A stretch of 64,000 nt of DNA, from positions 17,806,001 to 17,870,000 of the forward strand of contig NC_092580.1 in the NCBI RefSeq assembly GCF_037975245.1, written 5' to 3'. The DNA is from Apostichopus japonicus. Its lineage: Eukaryota > Echinodermata > Holothuroidea > Aspidochirotida > Stichopodidae. This document shows, one piece after another, positions 1 to 13,610 of the stretch (its first letter is position 1; the number at the start of each line of letters is the position of its first letter). The position numbers and the translations under genes are program-made. The notes beneath the pieces were generated by a model. It did no database searches. It worked only from the letters and a program-made list of their open reading frames with translations, and was not told where the DNA came from.

Positions 1-420
1 GTAAGCCCAACCATAATAACAATTAACAGAGATATCGAGAAGAGGTGAGGGTTTTCAGGTTCAATTTCCCCAGTTCCCTACCTAGAAGGTTGTTCGTATC
101 ATTTACTATCAGAGAGGGCGAATCAACTGTCATTTAGCAAAGAACCATTACATTGGCTCTATTGATTGTCAATATTCCATTCACCAAATCTCAAGGTAAA
201 TTCTTGGTAGGTTGTGCATGCTTGCTATAGGTTTCTAGTAACATACAATTGTCGTTCAATTTTACAAGTATGAAACGTACATTAATATTTTTAGTTTACA
301 GTGTTCAATATTGATGATGGTGGTTGGGGCTGGGGAGGTGAGAGGAGATGAAGCATGGAACATGAACTGTGAACTTATACGGCACTGAAAAATGTGTAAG
401 AATGGGGCGTACTTTTTAAT
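1..420. other. Sequence without recognised feature
   Basis: No open frame, repeat or known motif was recognised. It runs into the GTAA microsatellite at about 421. Confidence 0.5.
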
Positions 421-2402
<1,982 letters not shown>

Positions 2403-2556
2403 AACTTTATTACTCCAATGAAGGAAATTAAGATCTTGCACATAAAATATAAAAGACAGTACAAAAATATGGCTATGTTACAAATATGAAAAACAGGGAT
2501 AGAACGGAACGATAAAACATTAAACAATCGAACAATAAAACACACATAGGCAGGAC

Positions 2557-3174
2557 CTAACGGCTCAAGTTATCATTAGAAAGCCTTATTGCACGTGGAA
2601 TAAACGAATTGCGATGACGGTTGGTTCTCATGGGTGGGAGACGCAGTCTGCCAGTGCCCCTAGTTATGATATTATCGTTCAGATAACAGTGAAGCGGGTG
2701 ATCATGGTCATTCCAGACAATGTCTAGTTTGTTTTGGAGCAAGCACATATAAATTTCCTCAACTGATGATTGGGGGTCTCCAATGACTCTACCCGCTTTA
2801 CGAATAATGCTGTCAATACGGTCTTTGTCAGTACCCGTGGCGTTCCCACCCCAACCAACGAAACAATACCGCCATACACCACAGATAGTAGCGTTGTAAA
2901 AAATATCCATTATAGAAGTACGGACGTTAAATCTGGCCATATTTAAACAATACAACCTGCTATTCAGCTTCTTGATTAGAGCATCCACCTGATCGCCCCA
3001 AGTTAAAGAATCGTTCAAGTGAACGCCAAGGTACTTGTAAGAGGACACCCTTTCAACTTCCACACCCTTTATAATGACAGGTGGTGGTGGGACAGTACTA
3101 CGGCGAAAATCAATAACCATCTCCTTCGTTTTGGAGATATTCAATTGAAGAAAGTTGGTGTCACAGTAGTCCAC
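2557..3174 (-). pseudogene. LINE reverse transcriptase, C-terminal fragment
   Basis: About 205 codons. The start shows the LxLNISKTKEMVIDFRR stretch and the YKYLGVHLNDSLTW box (RT thumb entry), followed by the C-terminal region usual in CR1/jockey-type LINE polymerases, ending LRLPPMRTNRHRNSF. It joins, after a frameshift, the FADD-bearing fragment just upstream. No promoter or host role; a dead retrotransposon copy. Confidence 0.8.
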
Positions 3175-3377
3175 GAATGACTGCAGCTGACGGAGATATA
3201 TGCCTCATCATCATCACCATGGATGAGTCCAGCCATATCATCAGCGAACTTGATGAGGGGGCACATCTCCTCCTGAGACCTACAGTCAGCCGTGTACAAA
3301 GTGAAGAGAAAAGGTGCAAGGACAAAAAGTTGTTGTTGCCATGGCTTCCCTGTTCGGGTACCAGTGGCACATATCAC
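3141..3377 (-). pseudogene. LINE reverse transcriptase, FADD box fragment
   Basis: The frame reads LAPFLFTLYTADC followed by LIKFADDMAGLIHGDDD. This is the RT catalytic box (usually YADD or FADD) with its preceding FxLYxxD box. It overlaps the downstream frame by about 30 bp and is shifted against it, so the polymerase is broken here. Upstream of 3377 no further RT boxes are seen, marking the 5' truncation. Confidence 0.75.
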
Positions 3378-3694
3378 AAATTTCTTAAAATATTTATGGG
3401 GAGAACATGTTATACGAATGCGTTCTAGGAGAATCTGCTCAACATCGTATAGTACAGGGAACTAAATTTAGTGACGTGACTTATTTATGGGAGATGTAAG
3501 GGTGAGAAATGCAACCCCGTAACCGCGGGTACGGGATTACATGCCCTCCTCTGTGGTCCATATACCACACCATCGAATCCACTGTGCTGCTGGGGTTAAA
3601 CTAAGTCGTGTACACAGAAGAGTAGGCAATTTTACATAGCAATAATTGTCTTAGATGGATTTCATTTGTTTACAGATATTTTGTTCAAGGCGTG
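3378..3694. other. Spacer before integrase pseudogene
   Basis: No feature recognised except a possible splice acceptor (TTGTTTACAG, ending at 3675) directly before the integrase reading frame, which would fit an upstream non-coding exon. Confidence 0.4.
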
Positions 3695-4260
3695 ATGGAA
3701 GATCGAGAGGAAATTATCCGTCACTATTTTCGCCTTGGATACAGTTATGATGACATTTGTATTTCCCTTGCATCGCGTCATAACATATTGATTAGCAAGC
3801 GGCATCTGAAGAGACTTATTAACTTTCATATGGGTTTGTTTAGACGGAAGCATTATTCTGATATTAATGATGTTATAGACTTCATTGAGATATTGTTAAC
3901 GAGATCAGGACAGTAACACGGTTATAGGTGGATTCATCTTAAATGTATCTTGCATGGACTGACTAAGTAGAGAAACTGTTCGCTTGATTCTTGGATTTCT
4001 AGATCCAGAGGGCGTTCAAGTTCAGCGGAGAAGAAGACTGAGGTGACGCCAATACCACGTTGCCGGGCATAATTTCCTTTGGCACATTGACTCGTATGAT
4101 AAACTGAAGCCATACGGCATATGCATAAATGGATGCATTGATGGATTCTCTAGGCAGATGATATGGTTAAAGGCATACCACAATAACAGTGACCCACGGC
4201 TCATTGCCGGCTATTACATGGAATCGATCCGTGAGACCGAGGGATGTCCAGCCGTACTTC

Positions 4261-4990
4261 CAGTGGCATCGCCAAGGGGGGCCAGGTGGGCATGTGCCCC
4301 CCTGGAAAACCTAGTGCCCCCCGAGTGCCCCCCATCTGAGATTTGGGTTGGTAAAAAAATATATATATATTTTGTTATATTCAACTCCCATCATCTGAGT
4401 TGGTTTTTCATAAGGACAAAGAAGCACAGTAATTCGTATTTTCTTCAAATGAGCTGCGTAAAAATGAAAAAGTTTATCCTTGACCGTCGGGTATCGATGT
4501 CGTAACCCGGGCCATCACAACAGGTGTCCATATTTACATTGAATGTGTCAGTGCTCACGCCATACCAGCCAATAACGATGCTGGAACCTGTTACATCTTA
4601 ATAGATAATGGAAGAAAACGAGAAGGACAAGAAAGGAGTCGGGGGTCATGCACACATTAATTCAACAAATGTAGGTTCTATTGATAGGGTTAGGCATAAT
4701 ATCGACAGCATGTGGTTCATATCCTCTGCAAAATTCTGTGCGTTGTTAAAATCATTACCTCAAAAATAGCAATTTCTGGAGATATCTTCAGATCGAATTT
4801 AGCATCAAATGTGGCACCATTTTGCATCTAGCCCATCCTCCGTATGCGAAAATTTTCCAAAGGGGAGGGGGTGCCTCCTCCCCTTAGACCCCTCCCCCAG
4901 GACGGCGATCCGTATCCACCTAAGTGCCCCCCATCAAATGCTGGTGCCCCCATGTGCCCCCCCAGACTGAAGAGTTTGGTGACGCCACTG
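4261..4990. mobile_element. hAT-type non-autonomous element (MITE)
   Basis: Terminal inverted repeats CAGTGGCATCGCCAAG (left) and, reverse-complemented, CAGTGGCGTCACCAAA (right), flanked by the perfect 8 bp duplication CGTACTTC at 4253-4260 and 4991-4998. CAGTGGCG-like ends and 8 bp duplications are hallmarks of hAT. The interior has GTGCCCCCC-rich ends and no transposase. Removing it and one duplication restores the integrase frame. Confidence 0.93.
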
Positions 4991-5267
4991 CGTACTTCGC
5001 ACTGACTTTGGCACCGAAAATAGCATAATCAATCGTATACAGCAGTTTCTAAGGAGAAATGGTAATGATGCCCTAGCTGGCCTTAGTAGCTTCCTGCAGG
5101 GCACAAGCCATCACAATCAAAGAATCGAATGTTGGTGGAGTTTTCTTCGCAAAGATTGCACTCAGTTCTGGATGAATGCTTTTAGTTACCTCAGAGAGGA
5201 GGGCATGTTCACTGGAACATACCTGGACAAAGCGTTGATTCAGTTTTGCTTTCTAAATCTTATCCAG

Positions 5268-5922
5268 GTAATGTATTTTGTATGTAGTCAAATAAATCCA
5301 TGACATGTATTAGTAACAAATTCCTTGTTTATGATATGTTTGCAAAATGATAATCCAGAATGCAGAAATGGATAAAGATGGGACAAATTTTTTACTACTG
5401 ACTATGATGACCAAATGATAGACTTGTGCTTGAACCAATGTGATTCATCAGCATACAATATGCTATATAACCATGAGATCTCTCCAAGCTTCCCCATCTT
5501 GAGATATTGTGTCCACATTGTTTTCACAAATTGATGCATGTTAAACCAAAATAACCTTTGACCTCCATCAAAACAATATGCTTCTTGTACTCAATGCAGT
5601 ACAACTACATAAAACATATCAGACCTTTCCAAGCTTCCAGCCTTGAAATATGGTGTTTACTAGCTGGGCGTCACCAACACACACATACCAAAAATGTTAT
5701 GATTATCATGTAATAAAAGAAAAAGGAGGGGGGGGGACATAGCAGATAGAACAAGAGCATGAAAAGTAATACTTCAAAATTTTGTGCAGCATATGATTTC
5801 TAGGTGCAGAAGGGTGGATGTGCGAATTCAATAAGCATTTTTCACCATGGAGGTTACATATACTATAACATGATTAACTTTTAACCAAAATTCAGAAAAT
5901 TCCAACTAATATTTTTTTACAG
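5268..5922 (+). other. Intron of integrase pseudogene A
   Basis: GTAATG donor and TTTTTTTACAG acceptor. Contains a dispersed repeat of the AAGCTTNNNGGCGTCACCAACACACACA type, also seen near 39.87 and 48.87 kb. Confidence 0.6.
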
Positions 5923-6249
5923 ACAGAATTACATGATCTGCAGCTTGAATGGAACAACCATCGCATATCACCATCCAGAAACAGAATTGGTCCTTTCGGT
6001 CGACCAGAAATAATGTACACGGCACCGGAACTATATCAAACTAGGAGTTACCTAATGGAAGTGCAACAGGACGAAATAGAAGTTTGTGAGGAAGAATGTG
6101 TCTTTAGGGATAACTTTCCATGCGACAGAGATGTATCTGAACTATGCTGTATTCAAATGGTAGATAATAATATTAATGTTCCAGTTACAGCATTTGATGC
6201 CATGATGTTATATGAACGTCTTAGAAGATTGGTGCTGGCTGAACTGTAG

Positions 6250-8412
6250 GAGAAATCTGCCTCCCCCTGCACCTTTATGCATATGGTGTTGTATGCTTCC
6301 TGTGAACATATATCTCACATGGCTCCTGATGGAACATATGGTTAAGAGAATTTTTTGGACGTATCAGCAGCCAATCTAAAGCCAATCGAAGCGTTCCTAA
6401 AAGGCATTAATAGGGATCGGATGAAGGCTGGGTGTCTTGGTGATTGGAAGAGCAAAACAGAGGCTTAATTTGCTGATGGAGGCGTTGGCACAGTGAAGTG
6501 CCCCCAATAAGATTTGTAAAGTGGAAAAGTTGTATACTCTTTTTAAGTTCTGTTTGCTTTATTCTCACTGCAAAACTACCTGTTATTTACTGTTAATGTC
6601 ACTTCTTTCCACCCACCTGCACCTTCCCCTTCTGTTTTCCCCTAGTTTTTCCCTTTCTTACCCATAAGGCGTGCATCCCAGGCCAAGCTCACCCTGGATA
6701 AACGCCTGTTGTTAGTTAAGTTGTTAGTTTACTTCAATTATCTGATATTAACATGCATGTCTTCTTTAGCTAGTCTTCTCTATGCAGCAATTAGATTTAT
6801 ATTACATTAATCAATTGCCCTCTTTGCTCTCCACCACTACACTGACCAAGTTCATATTAGCCCCCTTTTGCAATCCATTTCCAAGGTTGTCATAGGCCTA
6901 TGTACAAATGAAAATGATATTTATAGGGTACAATTTTGTGTAGTTTCATACATATGACATATCAAGTGGTGATATAGGGCACATAACCTGCAGACCTATT
7001 ATATCAGAATAAATTGTTACAGCAAATACACAGGATCAAACACAACAGTGGCTTAATAAAAATAATAATTTGTGGTCAAATTTTAAAAGTAGAGTTAACA
7101 CCCCTCTGAGAAAGAAGCAAGGCACACTTGATGGTTGTATGGAAAAAAAAATCAAATGTACAAGCACAGAGGTTGCATGTAAACTTGTTAAAGGACGTAT
7201 TAGGAAGGACATGAGACAAGGTGAGTAATTAAAGGAATGGAATGCTAAGAGTGTGAATGGTTGTCAAATGTGTCGGCATGAGAAGTAAATGGCATTAGCT
7301 GACAGTACCAACCGTACTTGTTCTGACAAAGGGATTTTTAAATACCAAGACAGAATAATGTAAAGAGGACACTATGACTGACAGCAGTGTCCTCCAACTA
7401 CAGAAACAGATATTGATATGGACACAATATGTAAGGACACTATGACTGACAGTAGTGTCCCCATGTTCTACAGAAGCAGGCTGCATCCAGTCTAAGCAAG
7501 TACAACAACACATGTTACAAATATGTTACAGTATAATTACAAAGATTTGAAGTATTATCAAATCTGCAGTGTAAAACTGATCATTTGACACAAGAAAATA
7601 GGATCAATAACTGAACTGATAGCCAGATATCTGAGTATCCATCTATATATTTTGATGCTCCTTCAATATACCATGATGTGACACCTTACAGGATGAATCC
7701 ATTACCAAGTCATTGTGTCCTTTAGATGCAATACATTAAGTAATTGAATGGCATGGGAAAGAGGAAAAGGGGGAGGGGGGGGGGGGTAGCCTTAACCATA
7801 CAGTCTAATACATAATATCCAAAGACAAAGACCTTACTTAAGATATGCATAATGTAGTCTGTGTTTGATAGAGTGCTCAATCTGCATAACAAGCTACCTA
7901 TATGTCTGATTTATTCCCTTTTATTCAATGTATATTTTATGGATGTACAAGCATTAATGTACAGTAAGAACACATTACCACAACTATGCTAAAGCAAAGT
8001 CAAGACATGCATGGTCATCGATACTCAGTTCTGCTTTTTGAAACTTCAGTATGTATATACCTGACCACTTTGATGAATATAGCAAGGTCACTTTTGAAAC
8101 TGATATACCTAATGATATTTAGCTTAAGATATTAAGGGGACAACTATCATGATCAATGTGAGTCATGGGAAAATGAATACTTTCCATACTCATAATAGGT
8201 ACAGTATATGGGGTAAACAGAATATTGCATATGTGTTACAATGTATTGCCATGTACTATTATTATGTAGCTTGGACTTAGGCTCGGACCAGCTGGACTCG
8301 GACTTGGATCTACTAATCTCAACTACAGCACTGGACTGTCACTCTAAGTATTTAATGTGTTTTTCTCTCGCTAAGTCATGAATTCTTATAAAGTACCACA
8401 CATCTAAGTAAA
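6250..8412. other. Non-coding stretch between convergent pseudogenes
   Basis: AT-rich, with no gene recognised. It holds two copies of a hairpin (7367-7392, 7435-7460) and a G run near 7770-7785. No HECT domain sequence was found downstream of the minus-strand exon at 8.4-9.3 kb. Confidence 0.5.
7367..7460. repeat. Duplicated 26-nt hairpin
   Basis: GGACACT...AGTGTCC inverted repeats at 7367-7392 and 7435-7460, identical except for one base in the loop side (AGCAGTGTCC versus AGTAGTGTCC), spaced 68 bp. Each makes a 7 bp stem with a 12 nt loop. Confidence 0.7.
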
Positions 8413-9284
8413 TTAAGGTGACCAGACGTCCCCGATTCTCGGGGACAGTCCCCGATTACAGTGTGCTGTCCCCGCGAAATGACCAGGCTGGTTGGGCGAA
8501 ATGACCAGGCTGGTTGGGCGAAATGACCAGGCTGGTTGGGCGAAATGACCAGGCTGGTTGGGTGAAATGGTATGGTTGGGCGAAATGGCAGTTGGGCGAA
8601 ATGGTTGTTGGGCAAAGTGTCCTGCTTCCAGATCACTTAGTTCAGTCATTACTTGTTGAGATGTACCAACCGTCACCTCACTGCCAACATCAGACATCAC
8701 ATGAAGATCAATGGCTGGAATTTCATCTCCTGAATTATCGGACACATGGACAGTTTCATCTACATCTTGTACCTGGTCAGTTTCCTCACAGGATGCTTCA
8801 CCACTTGTTGAATCGTCTCTTTCAATTTCTTTTGTAGATATGTACATTCTTAGGACACTCAATTTGGTGGTTTCGTACATCTCTTCAATTGTTGGATTGT
8901 TCACAAAGGGGAGCTTGCGAACATCCATCATCTCAAATTTGAAATCTGCTAGTGTTCCTTTAGGGGAAAGCCCGTCTGGGAAAAACAACTTCTTTGCCTC
9001 CTCTAACACATGTGAAACATTCATGGCTTTTGGCATAATTAAACGTCGTATGCCACCACCGTTTCGTATACCTACTTGCTTGTTTGTGTCCCCTTTGGAC
9101 AAATGAAGCCATCCAACATCAACCCTTCTTTCAGCTTTCGCAGCATTTTTGTTTCCTTGCATTCTGTTCGAACGCTGTGTAGAAACTTCAGTTGTTCTGT
9201 TTTTCCTTTGTCTTAGCCTCAACTTTTCTTGCAGCGCCTCTCCATTATTTTGTCCTTTCTGGTTGACATTTTCATCAGCAAACC
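8413..9284 (-). CDS. Partial gene exon, domain of HECT-ligase-like proteins
   Basis: An open frame of about 290 codons begins at a good acceptor (TTTCTTTAAAG, exon from 9284). It holds a basic region (LRLRQRKNRTTE), then VDVGWLHL...KQVGIRNGGGIRRLIMP, KKLFFPDGLSPKGTL and LYE/YETTKLSVLRMYISTKE. This VGW...GGG...LFFPxGxSxxG...LxRxY pattern is an N-terminal module I associate with large invertebrate and fish families that often end in a HECT domain; an acidic linker (DVDETVHVSDNSGDE) follows. No HECT part is seen downstream, and the frame runs into a 22-bp minisatellite, so the gene is probably truncated. No start codon is certain. It faces integrase pseudogene A. Confidence 0.5.
8428..8612. repeat. 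GTCCCCGA palindrome and 22-bp minisatellite
   Basis: A 19-nt palindrome GTCCCCGATTCTCGGGGAC (8428-8446) follows the word GGTGACCAGACGTCC often seen at hAT-like ends. From 8475 come four perfect copies of a 22-bp unit (CGAAATGACCAGGCTGGTTG plus GG) to 8562, then three shorter degenerate units to 8612. On the minus strand the array lies in the open frame of the neighbouring exon and encodes repeats like PNQPGHFA. Confidence 0.9.
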
Positions 9285-9836
9285 CTTTAAAGAAATAATG
9301 CAACAAAAATATAAACATCACTATCAAAATGTATTCATACTAAACGAATGCTTACTAAAACACACTCGTACATGCTGACTTATCAGTTTGTCATAATTGC
9401 AAAGCTATTACCAATAATGCCGGGTCAAACAATAATGCTGCCATGAACCTCCATTAATCAAATGTCTTCCATATAACACAATTTACATGAATACTTTGTA
9501 ATTATCATGCTTTATGTACAGGATAAAATTATCTTCTGCACATGCCTATCTATATCACTGTTGGCAGATTGGTTGGGGGGGGGGGGATCTTCCCTCGTGC
9601 AGGCCAGTCCACGTTTTAACTGTTTATTTCAGTAGGCTATTTTCTGAAAAAGTAGTAGTGCTAGTACAAGGCTAGGCCTAGCAATTGTTTAATAATGTGT
9701 TAAACTCGATCAGTCAAATGCTAGGCCACGAAGCAGTGGTATGAATTCCCTCCCAATCTTGCTTCAACTTAGTAATGTATAGTGAAGTGTAGGCCATGGG
9801 TTTACTTTATTTCAACTAAATCTAACTTTTGCTTGT
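9285..9836. other. Spacer up to left end of the giant element
   Basis: No gene seen. A G run sits near 9577-9586. The sequence directly left of 9837 shows no similarity to that right of 55483. Confidence 0.4.
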
Positions 9837-10309
9837 GGGTCTGTCCACGTTAAAGCGCCCAATTTGGTTGCCTGAGGTACAAAATTTTCAAATTACAGTA
9901 AAGAAATTCTATTCTAAGTAAATAACATAACTAATATCTGCAATTTATGAATCAGAATTGACCAGAGCTTAAACTATTCTGGAAATTATATTCAAGATGG
10001 TTGAAAGTGTGACAATCTATAAATTTTCCAAAATTTGTTCTTTTTTTAATGGTGGTGTGTCATTCCATTGCTGCTACATTTGGGAATTCTGTTTTTATTT
10101 TCTTTATTAACACAAAATATTAGAGTATCGTTAGAAAATATTCAATTTTTCCTGAAATAAAGTTAAAAAAGTTTTTCTTTAAAGAACAAAATTGAAATTA
10201 ATAGTAACAATTATTCCATAAAATTAAACCACAACATAAGCACATATATTAACCAAAAGCTGAAAATTCTGGGTCATGTCCTCTCAGAATTTTTTTTTCC
10301 GTGACTCTT

Positions 10310-10924
10310 GTTTCGGACATCACCCCTCCAAATGATTTTGTTTGGACATCACCCACCAATGGTTTACCTAATATATTAAACCTAATATTTAGTAATAAAC
10401 CAAATGCTGTTCATTTAATGGCAATAATAATGAATAGAAAAGCATTTTAGTAAGTTGATACCCATACCAAAAGAGATCTATGGACCCTTCCTAGGTTCCA
10501 AGTTCAAAACAAAGAAAAGGGATACAAGGGATCCAAGTGATCAACAAGACAATTTTAAACGAAGGCCATGCTTGTTAATACTTAGCAATATATATCAGTA
10601 CATCACGATATGTGATGTTCACAAACAATATCAAATTCAATGAAATAATGGAAAATGCAAACACTTGTTTATGATTTGCATAAGACTGTCTTGGACTATG
10701 TTTCGGACATCACCACAACTGTATTAGGACATCACTGTAATGTTTTCTACACAATGCATAAATCATATCAAAAGTTAAATTTGTAACAAAGGGATCTTTG
10801 TTGTTGACAAGCTACCTACAAGGTATAATGACAGTTTTGAACTTATTATAGTTCAAATCCTCAGTGTTCATTAAAAGTTACTTTATGAGCGTTTCGGACA
10901 TCACTGAATGTTTCGAACATCACC
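10310..10924. repeat. Six GTTTCGGACATCACC-like motifs (left arm)
   Basis: Copies at 10310-10324, 10341-10354 (TTTGGACATCACCC), 10700-10714, 10724-10735 (TTAGGACATCAC), 10891-10905 and 10910-10924 (GTTTCGAACATCACC), all on +. The same motif occurs six times in the right arm and was not noticed elsewhere in the window. Likely binding sites of the element's transposase (inference). Confidence 0.85.
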
Positions 10925-11359
10925 TTGGAAAAATGTTCACAAAGCTGCTTAACAATAATACATATTTCAGCAGGTAACAACAATATGAAGTAATATTTTT
11001 GCTATTCAAACCTGTTCAAGCAACAGAAGTCTGCTTCAAAATACACAACAGTCAGACAGTAGCAGATTTGCAATAGATATTATGAATTTTTGAGGGAATG
11101 CAGTTTATTAAAACACCATTGACTGGGAAATCAACAAGGTGTACTGAAAAATAATGGCACTGTAAATTCTTGGGAAAACAAATGCCTTGAGGCACATATT
11201 TCAAATTGAACATCTGGACAAAGCCGATAGGTAAAAAGATAGGTGATAAGTGAAAATCTGAAGGCTTGGTGTAAATGATAACCCCATTTAATGTTAATGA
11301 ATTATCACCAGTGTTTACTACATACTCAATTCATACATATCCAGAATACACACATGTAG

Positions 11360-11585
11360 TTTAGATCCTCCTGCAAGCAGGAACTCGCGAAGAAGCCATC
11401 ATTGGCTTATCAAGCCGCAAGCTGACCGAAGTCAGTCTCTTAGATTCATATTTAACGACCATGATAATGAATTGTCAATTGTCAACAACTCTGTAACTTG
11501 ACGACATACATTAATCTTGGAGTGACACAAACTCGGGACCTTATGATTGAAAGGCACTGGCGTTAACCACTGAGCTAACACTCCA
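11360..11585 (-). mobile_element. tRNA-derived SINE in the left arm
   Basis: On the minus strand, from 11585, the sequence reads like a tRNA: GTTAGCTCAGTGGTTAACGC (A box TRGCNNAGNNGG) and GGTCCCGAGTTTGTGTCACT (degenerate B box with its stem). A body of about 150 bp follows. It is not a functional tRNA because the acceptor stem is poor and the anticodon arm is loose. The right arm lacks it, so it inserted after the arms formed. Confidence 0.6.
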
Positions 11586-12201
11586 TAACACTCAACATAG
11601 TGACCATTCATTGATCACCATTTGCATAAAGTTAATCTCTGCTTCGTTACCTGTCGTTACCTGTCCAGCATGCCATTTGCATTGGCCAGCATTCACCAAC
11701 ACTTCCCAGAAACATCAACTTATACATTATTTTGCAGAAAATGGTATTATTATTGACTGCAAAGAAATTTTTCCCCCAAAAGGGTTATAGAATTCTTTTT
11801 ACGGTTTCCACATTTCCATCATTACCTAGATGAAGTCTGCAATAATTGAAACAAACAGCAAATATTTACCATTTAATAAATATACAGATGTACACAGGAG
11901 ACATCCCTACATAGCTAATTTGGCACCCACCTGTTGAAGCTAGTATCACTGAGTCTAGTCTACTATTTAAACAATTTTCAGAGGGGAGGTATCATATCCT
12001 AAACTCCACTAGAATGCTTGGTCCTATTTTGTAATGTCAGCAATAACAACTATTTTGCACCCCTTCAAATGGTACCCACCTGCTCCCACCCCCCTCCCAT
12101 GCACCTTTGAGCTGGATCTGCCAATGTTGAAGATTGCTTCCACTGGCCCAGCTAAGCAACAGTAGTAGCCTATACTAGTAGTACTATAAGTACTAGTTTA
12201 A

Positions 12202-12484
12202 ATATATCTATGAAGTGCCATATGTGACAATATTATATACCATATATATTGATTATAGCGAGGAATATATGTTGGCTATGCAGTAATATATATGACTTAT
12301 GTTTGTTCTTCATATATATACGTTATGCATAACCTATATATAACGCATATCATATATATATCGCATAACATATATATATTGTTCGTTATAATTCCTTTAT
12401 ATATTATATACTATTTTGTCATGTTCGGCGCGGTAATATATATAGATTATAAAAGTGTGAGTGACATGCGCGAGTGGGAGGAGC
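12202..12484 (+). promoter_or_regulatory. Inner conserved inverted segment with promoter, left
   Basis: AT-rich block rich in TATATA, then CATGTTCGGCGCGGTAATA, a canonical TATA box TATAAAAG at 12448-12455, and GTGAGTGACATGCGCGAGTG ending in GGAGGAGC. It is over 90 per cent identical by eye to 53407-53685 in inverted orientation, while neighbouring sequence differs. The TATA box lies about 100 bp before the integrase ATG at 12556 and points to it. Confidence 0.75.
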
Positions 12485-12812
12485 TTAATTTCCTTGATTA
12501 TTTGAACATTCGCGCCGCATAAAGCCTAGGTACATGTCAATGTGTTCAACAAGTGATGGAGCTTCAACAAAATAGTTATTTAGACGCCTTTACTGAGCTC
12601 CCAAACATTTATAGTGAAGCAATTCGTTTGCAAAATACGGCAGACGAGCAAAGAGCACATATCGTACAAGGAAGGGTTGAATCTGCGATACATTTGGTAC
12701 GTGTTTTGCTAGATTAACTTCAACATCTGCCCGTTCCAGGAGATGAAGCTAATTTGATGCTTGTAAGTGGCTAACAGCAGCTCCTTGGAGCTTTAGAAAA
12801 TGTGCAAACCGG

Positions 12813-13610
12813 TGTAACAGGAAATTTCCCCCCTGAAAATTTCCCCCTGGGGGGGATTTTTCCTAGGATAAATTCCCCCCCACCCTGAAAATTTACCCCC
12901 CACCATAAGCATGATCAATTTTCCTGCCAGCACCTGCAAGTCTTTAGCTTGCAATGAATTTCATAATGTTCCTATATTCCAATAGGCGATATCTCAAATT
13001 CAGTGTATGATGAGATGGTCGATCGCTTGTTCAATGCAATTAAACGCTAGGAATATATCCTTCACGTATTCGCAACATTTTTTTAGTGGCCAGCGGACAG
13101 TTAGTTGGAAGGAATTTAGGGAGGGAATTAGGAAGTTAGGGGGGGAATTTTTCCTAGGATAAAACATTGAATCCTCCTGTGGAACCATCATACCAACACA
13201 ATGTAATAGTTTCAATTTACAATGATTATACTTGACTACATCAGTAACATCAGAGCATCAGAGCTAGTCCCATATTCCATTCATGGCACTGCATTCATGG
13301 CCTAACCCTAACCTAAGACATTTCCTCTGAATATCCTTATTGCAGGAATGATATATTCCAAGTTCATGCCAAAAAATCTCCTTATTATAGTTCCATGATG
13401 AGATATCCTTAATAGGTGTACAAAAATATAATTAACTAGAATTACATGAAGGTGGGGGGGAATTTTTCCAGGTTGGGGGGAATATTTCCTAGGAATAATG
13501 CCCACCCGGGGGGGAATATTTCCTAGCAAATCTCCACCCGGGGGGAAAATTCCTTAGAAAATATTCCCCCTGGGGGGGAATATTTTCAGGGGGGAAAAAA
13601 TCCTGTCACA
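12813..13610. mobile_element. MITE with TGTRACAGG ends in integrase exon 1
   Basis: Ends TGTAACAGGAAATTTCCCCC (left) and, reverse-complemented, TGTGACAGGATTTTTTCCCC (right), followed on both sides by CCTGAAAAT and C runs. A CCGG at 12809-12812 and 13611-13614 can be the 4 bp target duplication. The interior repeats CCCCC, GGGGG and TTCCTAGGA words. It codes for nothing. Removing it plus one CCGG restores the exon 1 frame exactly. Confidence 0.88.

Larger units (their letters stand above)
2403..3377 (-). mobile_element. 5'-truncated CR1/jockey-like LINE fragment
   Basis: The minus strand carries the last part of a non-LTR reverse transcriptase in two frames, then a 3' UTR of about 150 bp ending in AATAAAG and the tetranucleotide repeat. 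Only the RT box with the FADD motif and the region downstream remain, so at least the endonuclease and the first RT boxes are missing. The clade call (CR1-like) rests on the FADD, LNISKTKEM and KYLGV motifs and is approximate. Confidence 0.8.
3695..6249 (+). pseudogene. Integrase-core (DDE) transposase pseudogene A
   Basis: Two exons: 3695-5267 (interrupted by a 730 bp insertion at 4261-4990) and 5923-6249, joined in frame through GT-AG sites. The N-terminus holds a helix-turn-helix region (HYFRLGYSYDDI, ISKRHLKRL). The integrase core shows WHIDSYDKLKPYG with the first Asp, a GCIDGFSRQ strand, RTDFGTEN with the second Asp (after the insertion) and HNQRIECWW with the Glu, then a C-terminal domain with RPEIMYTAPELY. 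This matches the eukaryotic integrase-core family common in fish and invertebrates, which has no RT or gag beside it. Lesions: TAA at 3914-3916, a frameshift near 3965-3972, TGA near 4043, and the hAT-type insertion. It is clearly dead. It is related to, but a different subfamily from, the integrase at 12.6-19.6 kb. Confidence 0.85.
9837..12484 (+). repeat. Left terminal arm of giant element
   Basis: Outer tip with GGGTCTGTCCACGTTAAAGC, a middle part with six GTTTCGGACATCACC-like motifs, a SINE insertion (11360-11585), and the inner 283 bp shared inverted with the right arm. Between tip and inner segment the two arms are largely diverged apart from the motifs and TTCCGTCC-like words. Confidence 0.7.

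Noticed and set aside
11510-11585. tRNA gene on the minus strand
   Set aside because: A and B boxes are recognisable, but the acceptor stem and anticodon arm are poor and a SINE-like body follows.
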